Source: Oscillospiraceae bacterium
GTDB lineage: Bacteria > Bacillota > Clostridia > Oscillospirales > Oscillospiraceae
Reading direction: 5' to 3'
Assembly: GCA_017632035.1 (NCBI GenBank)
Contig: JAGBSG010000096.1
Location: forward strand, 1 to 59,172
Length of the DNA stretch: 59,172 nt
Each line of letters starts with the position of its first letter. Position 1 is the stretch's first letter. Below are positions 30,502 to 38,756 of the stretch, piece by piece. The position numbers and the translations under genes were made by a program. The notes beneath the pieces were generated by a model. The model did not search any database. It was not told where the DNA came from and saw only the letters and a list, made by a program, of their open reading frames with translations.

Positions 30502-31056
30502 TTAAATGGCCATCAATTCCTTTTCCTTGGCGGCAAGTGCATCATCAGCCTTCTTGATGTACTTGTCGAGCAGGTCCTGCAGATCCTTCTCTGCCTTCTT
30601 CTGCTCATCCTCAGTGATCTCGGAGTTCTTCTTCAGCTTCTTGATATAGTCCATGCCGTCGCGGCGGATGTTGCGCATAGCCACCTTGGCTTCCTCGGCA
30701 TACTTTTTGACCTGCTTCGCCAGCTCCTTACGGCGCTCCTCCGTCAACTGGGGGAACACCAGACGAACGACCCGTCCGTCATTCTGGGGATTGATGCCCA
30801 GCTCAGAGGTCAGGATAGCCTTCTGGATGTCCTTCAGCAGCTTGGTATCCCAAGGCTGGATCACCAGAGTCCGGGCATCCGGAGAGGAAATAGTGGCAAC
30901 ACCGTTCAGCGGTGTCTCACTGCCATAGTATTCAACAGTGATCCGGTCCAGAACCTTTGCGTTGGCGCGTCCGGCGCGCACTGCACCAAACTCCTCTGCC
31001 AGATGCTCCAGGGCCTTGTCCATTCTTCTTCCGTACTCCTTAAAATCTACGCTCAT
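30502..31056 (-). CDS. frr: Ribosome recycling factor
   Basis: 184 aa tRNA-shaped factor that splits post-termination ribosomes with EF-G. AGRANAKVLDRITVEYYG and the DGRVVRLVFPQLTEERRKE stretch are family hallmarks. Start at 31056 follows AAGGAGG. It begins 13 bases after the pyrH stop. Confidence 0.97.
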   Translation of the reverse strand: MSVDFKEYGRRMDKALEHLAEEFGAVRAGRANAKVLDRITVEYYGSETPLNGVATISSPDARTLVIQPWDTKLLKDIQKAILTSELGINPQNDGRVVRLVFPQLTEERRKELAKQVKKYAEEAKVAMRNIRRDGMDYIKKLKKNSEITEDEQKKAEKDLQDLLDKYIKKADDALAAKEKELMAI

Positions 31057-31069
31057 GAGTTGATCCTCC

Positions 31070-31804
31070 TTAGAATTTTGTTTTAACGGTGGTGCCGATC
31101 TCTTCACCGCGAACCACGCGGATAATGCTGTTCTCTTCCGCCAGGCCGAAGCACACCATGGTCATATCATTGTCCATAGCCAGGGCCATCGCCGTGGTAT
31201 CGGTGGCCTTCAGGTGCTTGGCAAGGCACTCATCGTAAGTAAGCTTGGTATACCGGACCGCATTGGGGTCCTTCTTGGGATCGGCAGAGTAGATCGCATC
31301 CACATTCTTTGCCATGAGGATAGCATCCGCCTCGATCTCCACGCCCCGGAGCACCGCACCGGTATCAGTAGAGAAATAGGGATTGCCGGTGCCTGCCGCA
31401 AAGATGACTACCTTACCCTCGTTCAGGTAACGGTTTGCCAGATCCCGTGTAAAATACTCGGCATACTTGTGGATCTCCACAGCGGTCAGCACTCTGGCAT
31501 CCATACCGTACTGCTCCAGCACATCCGCCACCGCAATGGCATTCATGACAGTAGCCAGCATACCCATAGCGTCGGCATGGCTGCGCTGCATCTTGCCGTT
31601 GCCATTCTTCACGCCGCGCCAGAAATTACCGCCGCCAATCACAAGGCCCACCTGAACGCCCATATCCACACATTCGCGGATAGCCTCGCAGACCTGGCCG
31701 ATCTTTGCAAAGTCCAGACCGAAGCCGTCGCCCTGGGCTGTTTTCTCACCCAAAGCCTCTCCGCTGACCTTCAGCAGGACGCGCTTATATTTAAGCTCAG
31801 ACAA
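31070..31804 (-). CDS. pyrH: UMP kinase
   Basis: 244 aa amino-acid-kinase-fold enzyme making UDP. KRVLLKVSGEALG at the N-terminus and GGGNFWRGVKN and FAAGTGNPYFSTDTGA are the expected ATP and UMP sites. Head of the operon pyrH-frr-uppS-cdsA-dxr-rseP-ispG-polC-udp. rpsB and tsf, which usually stand just before pyrH, are not here; instead a promoter and the divergent glnS follow. Confidence 0.97.
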   Translation of the reverse strand: MSELKYKRVLLKVSGEALGEKTAQGDGFGLDFAKIGQVCEAIRECVDMGVQVGLVIGGGNFWRGVKNGNGKMQRSHADAMGMLATVMNAIAVADVLEQYGMDARVLTAVEIHKYAEYFTRDLANRYLNEGKVVIFAAGTGNPYFSTDTGAVLRGVEIEADAILMAKNVDAIYSADPKKDPNAVRYTKLTYDECLAKHLKATDTTAMALAMDNDMTMVCFGLAEENSIIRVVRGEEIGTTVKTKF

Positions 31805-31836
31805 ATCTTACCACTCCTTCTTCTATATCCTTCCCT

Positions 31837-31865
31837 ATTTTAATGTAAGATGGGCAAATTGACAA
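31837..31865 (-). promoter_or_regulatory. Promoter of the pyrH-frr-...-polC-udp operon
   Basis: On the minus strand TTGTCA (31860-31865) and TAAAAT (31837-31842), 17-base spacer, about 30 bases before the pyrH start. Confidence 0.75.
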
Positions 31866-31968
31866 CCACATTTTCTGGTTTTTCGAAAAATGTTTTTCAA
31901 AATTTCACAATTCACTCCGGTTCTTCTCTTCGGGTCAGCAAATTTATGCGCATCGGGCCGTTTTTTGG

Positions 31969-31997
31969 TTGCAAAACCCTGATAGATAGGTTATAAT
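31969..31997 (+). promoter_or_regulatory. Promoter of glnS
   Basis: TTGCAA at 31969-31974 and TATAAT at 31992-31997, 17-base spacer, divergent from the pyrH promoter. Confidence 0.75.
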
Positions 31998-32033
31998 ATC
32001 CATTAATTGACCAAAGAGAGGATGCGAACAAAA

Positions 32034-33713
32034 ATGGCTGAGATCACTGAAAGCAAGAATTTCATCCATGCATTTATTGAAGAGGATATCGCCGAGGGCG
32101 GCCGCTATGCCGGTAAGACCGTGCATACCCGTTTTCCGCCGGAACCCAACGGCTACCTGCATATCGGCCACTGCAAGGCCCTGATCATCGACTTCGGCAC
32201 TGCCGAAAAGTTCGGCGGCCTGTGCAACCTGCGTATGGACGATACCAACCCCACCAAAGAGGATGTGGAGTTCGTAGAGGCCATCAAGGAGGATATCCAC
32301 TGGCTGGGCTTTGACTGGGGCGACCGGTTCTACTACGGCTCCGACTATTTTGAGAAGGACTACGAGTACGCCGTGGAGCTGATCAAAAAGGGTCTGGCCT
32401 ATGTGTGCGAATTGACCCCTGAGCAGTTCAAGGAATACCGGGGCGACCTGAACACCCCCGCCACCTCCCCCTACCGGGACCGTCCTATCGAGGAAAGCCT
32501 GGACCTGTTTGCCCGGATGCGTGCCGGCGAGTTTGAGGACAACAAGTATACCCTGAGAGCCAAGATCGACCTGGCCTCTGGTAACTTTAACATGCGCGAT
32601 CCGGTGATCTACCGCATCCGCCATATGCACCATCACCGCCAGGGCAGCAAGTGGTGCATCTACCCCATGTACGACTTTGCCCACCCCATCCAGGATGCGC
32701 TGGAGGGGATCACCCACAGTCTGTGTTCTCTGGAATTTGAAAATCACCGTCCCCTGTACAACTGGGTGGTGGAGAATGTGTCCGTACCCCATCATCCCCG
32801 GCAGATCGAGTTCGCCCGTCTGGGCATCGACCATACCGTGCTCAGCAAGCGTAAGCTCAGAGCATTGGTGGAAAACGGTTATGTTTCCGGCTGGGATGAT
32901 CCCCGGATGCCCACTCTGTGCGGTCTGCGCCGCCGGGGCTATACCCCCAAGGCCATCCGCAGCTTCTGCGACCGGGTAGGCGTTGCCAAGTCCCCCAATA
33001 CCATCGAGTACGCCTTCCTGGAGTACTGTCTGCGTGAGGATCTGAATGAAACAGCCCAGCGTGTCATGGCTGTGCTGAAGCCTGTGAAGCTGACCATCAC
33101 CAACTATCCCGAGGGCCAGAGCGAGACCTTTGAGGTAGAGAACAACCCCAATGATCCCGAAGCCGGCACCCGTCAGGTCACCTTCTCCCGCGACCTGTGG
33201 ATCGAAGCCGATGACTTCCTGGCAGAGCCCATCCCCAAATACAAGCGGCTGTTCCCCGACGGTCCTGAGTGCCGTCTGAAGGGTGCATATGTGATCCAGT
33301 GCACCGGCTGCGTCAAGGATGCTGACGGCAATGTGGTCGAGGTTCTTGCCACCTACGATTCTAATTCCAAGGGCGGTGATCCTGCCGACGGCAGAAAGAT
33401 CAAGGGCGCGACCATCCATTGGGTGGACGCAAACAACTGCTGTGATGCCGAGGTTCGCCAGTACAGCAATCTCTTCGACGACGCAGACCCCGACGCCTCC
33501 GGCAAGGATTTCCTGGCTTGCCTGAATCCCAATTCCCTGGAGATCCTCACAGGCTGCAAGGTGGAGGCCTCTCTGGCTGATGCCAAGGCACCGGCCTCTT
33601 ATCAGTTCATGCGTCTGGGCTATTTCTGCCCCGACTCCAAGGATTGTGCACCGGATCATCTGGTGTTCAACCGCTCCGTCAGCCTGAAGGACAGCTTCAA
33701 GCCCGGTAAGTAA
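32034..33713 (+). CDS. glnS: Glutamine-tRNA ligase
   Basis: 559 aa class I synthetase. PPEPNGYLHIGH holds the HIGH motif near residue 40 and VLSKRKL the KMSKS-type loop. The C-terminal beta-barrel anticodon domain is complete. Start at 32034 (MAEITESKNF) is preferred to ATG 32022, which sits directly on the AGAGAGG site. Direct GlnRS is present here; many Clostridia use the GatCAB route instead or as well, which cannot be judged from this window. Ends at a strong terminator. Confidence 0.96.
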   Translation: MAEITESKNFIHAFIEEDIAEGGRYAGKTVHTRFPPEPNGYLHIGHCKALIIDFGTAEKFGGLCNLRMDDTNPTKEDVEFVEAIKEDIHWLGFDWGDRFYYGSDYFEKDYEYAVELIKKGLAYVCELTPEQFKEYRGDLNTPATSPYRDRPIEESLDLFARMRAGEFEDNKYTLRAKIDLASGNFNMRDPVIYRIRHMHHHRQGSKWCIYPMYDFAHPIQDALEGITHSLCSLEFENHRPLYNWVVENVSVPHHPRQIEFARLGIDHTVLSKRKLRALVENGYVSGWDDPRMPTLCGLRRRGYTPKAIRSFCDRVGVAKSPNTIEYAFLEYCLREDLNETAQRVMAVLKPVKLTITNYPEGQSETFEVENNPNDPEAGTRQVTFSRDLWIEADDFLAEPIPKYKRLFPDGPECRLKGAYVIQCTGCVKDADGNVVEVLATYDSNSKGGDPADGRKIKGATIHWVDANNCCDAEVRQYSNLFDDADPDASGKDFLACLNPNSLEILTGCKVEASLADAKAPASYQFMRLGYFCPDSKDCAPDHLVFNRSVSLKDSFKPGK

Positions 33714-33719
33714 TATTAC

Positions 33720-33750
33720 GCGGCTGTGCTCCCCAGCACAGCCGCTTTTT
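33720..33750 (+). terminator. Terminator after glnS
   Basis: GCGGCTGTGCT at 33720-33730 pairs with AGCACAGCCGC at 33735-33745, followed by TTTTT. Confidence 0.9.
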
Positions 33751-33761
33751 GTACGCAAATA

Positions 33762-33790
33762 CCCCGGTTGTACAGGCTGCACAACCGGGG
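33762..33790 (-). terminator. Probable terminator after rex
   Basis: CCCCGGTTGT at 33762-33771 pairs with ACAACCGGGG at 33781-33790. The T tract on the minus side is weak. Confidence 0.5.
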
Positions 33791-33820
33791 GCTGTTTTAT
33801 ATGTAAACGAAGTTGGCGTC

Positions 33821-34459
33821 TTACCGCTTCTTCTTCATCTGAGACTGCAGGTGCATACTGAGCACCGCCAGAGAGGTAGCCATATTCTCGTTCTGTACCA
33901 GAATATTATCCGGCACCTCCAAATGGGTGGGTGCGAAGTTCCATACAGCCTTGATGCCACAGGCAATCAACTGGTCACAAACAGATTGGGCGTGCTTTGC
34001 GGGCACTGTAATAATTCCCATGAGGACCTTGTTTTCCCAGCAGTAGGTCTCCAGCTGGGACATGGGCAGAATGGGCTTGCCCCCGTCAGACTGCTCCGCA
34101 CCGGGCGCTATATCAAAGGCGGCCAGAATGTTCAGGCCATAGGCATCGAAGCCGCTGTAGCCAAGCAAGGCCTGACCCAGCTTTCCTGCACCGATCAGCA
34201 CCGCATCGGTGGTGTTGTCATAGCCCAGAAACTGCTCGATATCCTCGATAAGACTTTCTCGAAGGTAACCGATCTTGGGCCGGCCACCGTCAGAGACCAT
34301 AGCAAGGTCCTTTCTCACCTGCACTTCGCCCATACCCAGGGCATTGGCAAGGGCTGTTGCGGAAATATAGGGGGAGCTGTCAGCGGGAATGCTCTTCAAA
34401 TAGGCCACATAACCGGGCAGACGCTTCAGCGCCGATTTGGATATTTCTTTGCGTTCCAT
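33821..34459 (-). CDS. rex: Redox-sensing transcriptional repressor Rex
   Basis: 212 aa dimeric repressor that senses the NADH/NAD+ ratio and controls fermentation genes. An N-terminal winged helix (LKRLPGYVAYLK ... VQVRKDLAMVSDGGRP) is followed by a Rossmann domain with GAGKLG and the GYSGFDAYGLNILAAFD strand. Start at 34459 is preferred over 34468, since AAAGG lies 9 bases before it. Promoter TTGCAT/TATAAT upstream. No consensus Rex operator (TTGTTAA-type inverted repeat) is seen near the gene. Confidence 0.93.
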   Translation of the reverse strand: MERKEISKSALKRLPGYVAYLKSIPADSSPYISATALANALGMGEVQVRKDLAMVSDGGRPKIGYLRESLIEDIEQFLGYDNTTDAVLIGAGKLGQALLGYSGFDAYGLNILAAFDIAPGAEQSDGGKPILPMSQLETYCWENKVLMGIITVPAKHAQSVCDQLIACGIKAVWNFAPTHLEVPDNILVQNENMATSLAVLSMHLQSQMKKKR

Positions 34460-34496
34460 GCAAGCCATCCTTTCTTATCCTGCATTCGATACGAAA

Positions 34497-34548
34497 TTAT
34501 ATCGATATGATTTATATCGATTATAACAGCAGAACCTCTAAAATGCAA
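34497..34548 (-). promoter_or_regulatory. Promoter of rex with a repeated TTATATCGAT motif downstream
   Basis: On the minus strand TTGCAT (34543-34548) and TATAAT (34520-34525), 17-base spacer. TTATATCGAT occurs twice on the plus strand, 34497-34506 and 34512-34521, spaced 15 bases, in and after the -10 region. It may be an operator for an unknown regulator. Confidence 0.65.
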
Positions 34549-34555
34549 GCGTTTT

Positions 34556-35266
34556 TCAGGCACAGCTTGTCTGGCGGATCAGCTCTTTGTGCAAGCGCAG
34601 CATGATCCGCTTCTCCAGCCGGGAAATATAGGACTGAGATATGCCCATTTTCTGGGCCACCTCCTTTTGGGTCAGCTCCTGACGCCCCTCCAGCCCAAAG
34701 CGCATGGTCACGATCTCCCGCTCCCGTTCCGGCAGCTCCCTGACTGCCTGCCGCAGCAGCCGCAGGTCTACATCATCCTCCATGGGCTTTAGGATCATAT
34801 CCTCATCCGTTCCCAAAATATCCGACAGCAGCAGTTCATTGCCGTCATAATCCATGTTAATCGGTTCATCCAGGGATATTTCCGCCTTCTGCCCAGCGAT
34901 CTTACGAATATGCATCAGGATCTCGTTTTCAATGCACCGGGAGGCATAAGTGGCAAGCTTGATGTTTTTATCCAGTCGATAGGTGCTGATGGCCTTGATC
35001 AGTCCGATGGTGCCAATGGAGATCAGGTCCTCCAGGTTCACACCTGTATTTTCAAACCGGCGGGCTATGAACACCACCAGCCGCAAATTCCGTTCAATCA
35101 ATCGCTGTTTAGCCTCCTCGCTGCCCATTTCCAGGGCCAACAGGGCTTCCTGCTCCTCCGCACCCTTCAGCGGCGGCGGCAGAACATCCGCGCCGCCAAT
35201 ATAGTGCACTGCCTCATATCTGATGATGCCCAGCTTTTCCAATAACCTGAATAACCGTTTTTTCAT
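34556..35266 (-). CDS. sigE: RNA polymerase sporulation sigma factor SigE
   Basis: 236 aa mother-cell sigma factor, made as an inactive precursor. Region 2 ([20 protein letters not shown] then [17 protein letters not shown]) and region 4 ([20 protein letters not shown]) are intact. The N-terminal pro-segment (about 1-28, [18 protein letters not shown]) is the part removed by SpoIIGA. The start overlaps the spoIIGA stop by 4 bases, so they are translationally coupled. Its presence means that at least part of the sporulation programme is encoded. Confidence 0.96.
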   Translation of the reverse strand: MKKRLFRLLEKLGIIRYEAVHYIGGADVLPPPLKGAEEQEALLALEMGSEEAKQRLIERNLRLVVFIARRFENTGVNLEDLISIGTIGLIKAISTYRLDKNIKLATYASRCIENEILMHIRKIAGQKAEISLDEPINMDYDGNELLLSDILGTDEDMILKPMEDDVDLRLLRQAVRELPEREREIVTMRFGLEGRQELTQKEVAQKMGISQSYISRLEKRIMLRLHKELIRQTSCA

Positions 35267-36036
35267 GCTGCCCCTCCTGTCAATGCCTGATAAGTTCCCT
35301 CACTGTCCAGCCCCTCTGGAGCAAATGCCACCAAAACACTTCCCTGCCAATTACCGATCCGTACCCGCTCCAGCCGCAGAGCCAGCAGCATCCCTCCCGT
35401 GCTGCTTACGCAACGGTACGGAATCAACCGCAGTCCGGGGATCGTACCTGCTGCCACAGTTTCCACAGGAGAAAGCAGCTGCATCTTTGTCAGACCCAAA
35501 AGCCTTTGGGCTACCGCTGCGCTGACCACCAATACACTGCCTCCTGTAACGGGATCACGCAGGGTATTGCCTGTATCCCGCAAAGCCAGAAGTTTTTCCT
35601 TTTTTTCACCGTAATTCAGCTCTACATCCACATATTCCCTGCTTCCGGGCCTGCCCCGAAAGCCAAAGATACACATAAGGCACACCGCTGCCGCTGACAG
35701 CACCAGCCCCCAAAAACCTCCGCTGCTCAGTCCCAGAGCAACGCCACCCAAAGCCATACTCAGCAGTACGAACAGCACACCCCTGCGCAGAGCACCCCTG
35801 TCCCACCCAAAGGCGACGGAGCTCATGATTAGCAGACTTACAACCCTCCAGAGGGTATTTCCCAGAAAGTGCAGTCCCGGCAGCAGGCATATCCCGCCAT
35901 AAACACCTCCTATCCCTGCTGCCAGGGCAGCTCTTCCGGGACGCAGGGGAAAGCCGGCCAGCCGATTTGTGCCCAGAAGCAGCAGAAGGTCCACCAGAAA
36001 ATTCAGAAGCATGATTAGATCCAGATATACCTGCAC
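35263..36036 (-). CDS. spoIIGA: Sigma-E processing peptidase SpoIIGA
   Basis: 257 aa membrane aspartic protease that activates pro-SigE upon a signal from the forespore. Five N-terminal membrane segments (1-130) precede a cytosolic domain with the catalytic motif [14 protein letters not shown]. Start is GTG at 36036, 7 bases after GGAGG. Order spoIIGA-sigE is conserved in spore formers. The usual sigG neighbour is absent; rex follows instead. Confidence 0.94.
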   Translation of the reverse strand: MQVYLDLIMLLNFLVDLLLLLGTNRLAGFPLRPGRAALAAGIGGVYGGICLLPGLHFLGNTLWRVVSLLIMSSVAFGWDRGALRRGVLFVLLSMALGGVALGLSSGGFWGLVLSAAAVCLMCIFGFRGRPGSREYVDVELNYGEKKEKLLALRDTGNTLRDPVTGGSVLVVSAAVAQRLLGLTKMQLLSPVETVAAGTIPGLRLIPYRCVSSTGGMLLALRLERVRIGNWQGSVLVAFAPEGLDSEGTYQALTGGAA

Positions 36037-36179
36037 GGCACCGCCTCCTCAATATGTATCGTGTGGCCCCAGTATACCTGCAGGAAGAAAAAAAGTCGGT
36101 CGCTTCCGCAACCGGCACTTCTTCCAGGAATCGGCCTGTACACCCACGCTTCATCGGCATCAGCAGCAAGCAGCAAAAA

Positions 36180-36207
36180 AGCGGCAGCTGATATTATCAG
36201 CCGCCGC
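36180..36207 (-). terminator. Terminator overlapping the end of the DUF951 gene
   Basis: GCGGCAGCTGAT pairs with ATCAGCCGCCGC (one mismatch). On the minus strand it is followed by CTTTTTTG. The last codons and stop of the DUF951 gene (36197) lie inside the stem. Confidence 0.8.
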
Positions 36208-36406
36208 TTGATCCTGTCGACGAGTTTTCAGAACGCTCCACACCGCGTATATTTTTCTCTGCCTTAAACCGGGCCACCATCACCTCATGACCGCACCCAA
36301 GACACCGCAGACGAAAGTCCGCGCCGGTACGCAGTACCAGCCATCGCTTTTCGCCGCAGGGATGGGGCTTTTTCATATGCAGTATATCATTGAGTCGAAT
36401 ATCCAT
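36197..36406 (-). CDS. DUF951 family protein
   Basis: 69 aa small basic protein starting MDIRLNDILHMKKPHPCGEK, with the family's CGEKRW and RCLGCGHEVMVARF motifs; Cys17 and the CLGC pair likely bind zinc. Start at 36406 follows AAGGG. It follows rarA with a 6-base overlap (start inside the rarA end). The Ser/Gly tail (SSTGSSGG) is encoded by the terminator stem and may be dispensable. Function unknown, though often found near replication or recombination genes. Confidence 0.9.
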   Translation of the reverse strand: MDIRLNDILHMKKPHPCGEKRWLVLRTGADFRLRCLGCGHEVMVARFKAEKNIRGVERSENSSTGSSGG

Positions 36407-36411
36407 GGCTG

Positions 36412-37674
36412 TTACCCTTTCTTGATGCCATCCCAATAGGCCTTGGCTGCCTGTTCCAACTTGTTAGGGCCGTATTCATAGTAACGCACACCAACCAGAT
36501 CATCAGGCAAATACTGCTGCTTGACCCAATGGTCCGGATAGTCGTGGGGGTACAAATACCCCTGCTCCCGCTCCATGGTATAGGTATCCGCATGCACGTT
36601 CTGCAAATGCCGGGGAAAATCGCCGCCCTTGCCCTTGCGAATATCCTGCAGGGCACTGTCCAGCGCAAGGTGGGCGGAGTTAGACTTGGGAGAGGTGGCC
36701 ATCAGCACCGCCGCATCGCCAAGAGGTATGCGCGCCTCGGGCATACCCACCATCAGCGCCGTATCCACGCAGGCCTTCACGATGGGGATGATCATAGGAT
36801 AGGCAAGGCCCACATCCTCACTGGCAATGACCATCAACCGTCGGCAGGCAGACTGCATCTGTCCGGCTTCCAGCAGCCGTGCCAAATAGTGCACTGCCGC
36901 ATCGGGATCGGAGCCGCGGATGGATTTCTGCAAAGCAGAAAGCAGATCGTAGTAGTTATCCCCTTCCCGGTCAGCCCGGAGGGCACTTTTTTGAGTAACA
37001 GCCTTGGCATCCTCCAGAGTCAGCATAAGCTTGCCATCCACAGTCTGACCGGCGGAGAACAGAACCTCCACCGCGTTCATAGCCTTGCGGATATCGCCGC
37101 CGCAGGCGCCGGCAATATACTCCAGCGCGCCTTCTTCTGCCACTGCTTTCAGAGCAGTCCTCTCTTCCAGATAAGCCACCGCCCGGCGGATCGCCTGCAG
37201 AGCGGCATCGGCAGATATCTGCTTAAATTCAAACACGGTAGATCGGCTCAAAATCGCATTGAACACATAGAAATAGGGATTCTCCGTGGTGGAAGCGATC
37301 AGGGTGATCTTGCCGTTTTCAATGTATTCCAGCAGAGACTGCTGCTGCTTTTTATTAAAGGACTGGATCTCATCCAGATACAGCAGCACACCGTTGGGGG
37401 CCATAAAAGTATCCAGCTGGGCAACGATATTCTTAATATCCGCCGTAGAAGCCGTTGTCGCATTCAGCTTATACAGCGTCCGATTGGTCTGCTGGGCGAT
37501 GATATTGGCAACAGTGGTCTTACCCGTGCCGCTGGGACCGTAAAAGATCATATTCGGGATCTTCCCGGAATCTATCAGGCGGCGCAGCACCGCACCATTC
37601 CCCAGAATATGCTCTTGTCCAAACACCTGGTCCAGGTTTTGGGGGCGCAGAAGATCTGCAAGTGGCTGATACAT
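36412..37674 (-). CDS. rarA: Replication-associated recombination protein A (AAA+ ATPase)
   Basis: 420 aa AAA+ ATPase of the MgsA/RarA/WRNIP1 family acting at stalled forks. The pattern PQNLDQVFGQEHILG precedes Walker A GPSGTGKTT; Walker B YLDEIQSFNKKQQQ; and the C-terminal MgsA domain with LYPHDYPDHWVKQQYLPDD. Start at 37674 follows AAAGGAG. Full length for the family. Runs directly into the DUF951 gene. Confidence 0.95.
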   Translation of the reverse strand: MYQPLADLLRPQNLDQVFGQEHILGNGAVLRRLIDSGKIPNMIFYGPSGTGKTTVANIIAQQTNRTLYKLNATTASTADIKNIVAQLDTFMAPNGVLLYLDEIQSFNKKQQQSLLEYIENGKITLIASTTENPYFYVFNAILSRSTVFEFKQISADAALQAIRRAVAYLEERTALKAVAEEGALEYIAGACGGDIRKAMNAVEVLFSAGQTVDGKLMLTLEDAKAVTQKSALRADREGDNYYDLLSALQKSIRGSDPDAAVHYLARLLEAGQMQSACRRLMVIASEDVGLAYPMIIPIVKACVDTALMVGMPEARIPLGDAAVLMATSPKSNSAHLALDSALQDIRKGKGGDFPRHLQNVHADTYTMEREQGYLYPHDYPDHWVKQQYLPDDLVGVRYYEYGPNKLEQAAKAYWDGIKKG

Positions 37675-37800
37675 AGGCCGCTCCTTTCTTTTTTCCTCAG
37701 TATAGCACAAATCCGCGGAAAATGCATCAGATTTTTTCACAATCTCACACTTATGTTTGCAAAAAGCAGCCGTATTTTCAACGGCTGCCTTGGCGCAGGA

Positions 37801-38745
37801 TTAAAATGTTGCTACATCCGGGTTGGCAGGCTCCGCACCGGTGACTACCGCAAGGGCGGTAAGCACCGGGCCCAGCTCGCCTTTGTACAAAGAATGGTTT
37901 TCCGCTGTGACCTTAGCGGTAACCGTGACCCAGCTTCTGGATTCCAATTCTCTGGACTTATCGTACCGGCAAGGAATGCCGCAGAATTCGATGTCGTCCA
38001 CACAGCAGGTCATCACAAACCTGCCGGGGGCAAACATATTATTCTTCTCACGGCGGAGCATTGCCACCTGAGCCTTGAAGTGAACAGTCTTGCCATCATA
38101 TTTCTGGGGCTCCTCGGTCACATCCCGATACCAAAGGGCATAATCTGCATCCTTGATCTCAATAACAGAGGCATTGATATCAAAGGGCAAGGGGTCCACC
38201 ACATCGTCAAATGCGGTTGTACCGTCCACATAATCATAGAGAATGTCGATCTTGCGGTTGGCCGCCCGGGACAGCTTGTGAAGCTCCGTAGTATCCGCAC
38301 CGGGCTTCAGGCGGTTATAGACCACCATCTGCGCGCCTACCAGCTTGTCCATCACCAAATTACGCATATTGGCATTGTAGGCCATGATGGTGGTGGAATC
38401 GGCGAACATCACCTCTTGGGCAACCACCCACTCCTCGGGAAACCGCATATACAGGTCACCGACCAGCTGCATGCCGTTGAGCTCTGCCACGACCCGCTGG
38501 GCCTTGTACTTTTTCGCCAGTGCCTGCAGCTCCTTGGTAGTAACTGTCTGCTGATCCAACACCTCCAGGTACACATTCTGATGGGGATAGGCAGAGAAGT
38601 CATACTCCTCCTCCCCTTCCTCAAATACCAGCAGCAGTGTGCGCTCCCCGGCATTGAAGCGGGGATCTTCCAGGGTTTCCTGAATAAACTTGGTCTTACC
38701 GGAATCCAAAAAGCCGGTGAATACATAAACAGGAATCTGTTGCAT
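37801..38745 (-). CDS. P-loop G3E-like / YcgQ-like (TIGR03943) two-part protein
   Basis: 314 aa. The N-terminal part (residues 1-190) starts MQQIPVYVFTGFLDSGKT, with a G3E-type P-loop, but lacks the CxCC metal site and a clear NKxD guanine motif (YNRL instead). The C-terminal part (about 210-314) has IEIKDADYALWYRDVTEEP, then YDGKTVHFKAQVAMLRR and APGRFVMTCCVDDIEFCG, a pattern I associate with TIGR03943/DUF1980 (YcgQ), normally the partner of a permease. The gene lies 11 bases after the His-rich CobW gene, so both are likely one unit. Role in zinc or another metal's homeostasis is an inference. The C-terminal assignment is from memory and moderate. Confidence 0.7.
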   Translation of the reverse strand: MQQIPVYVFTGFLDSGKTKFIQETLEDPRFNAGERTLLLVFEEGEEEYDFSAYPHQNVYLEVLDQQTVTTKELQALAKKYKAQRVVAELNGMQLVGDLYMRFPEEWVVAQEVMFADSTTIMAYNANMRNLVMDKLVGAQMVVYNRLKPGADTTELHKLSRAANRKIDILYDYVDGTTAFDDVVDPLPFDINASVIEIKDADYALWYRDVTEEPQKYDGKTVHFKAQVAMLRREKNNMFAPGRFVMTCCVDDIEFCGIPCRYDKSRELESRSWVTVTAKVTAENHSLYKGELGPVLTALAVVTGAEPANPDVATF

Positions 38746-38756
38746 AGCCCGTCCCC

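Noticed and set aside
31944..33782. 612-codon minus-strand open frame
   Set aside because: Antisense to glnS and reaching over its promoter and terminator; no start signals.
35606..36169. 187-codon minus-strand frame over spoIIGA
   Set aside because: Shifted frame of spoIIGA; the spoIIGA frame has the membrane segments, the DTGN motif and the SD.
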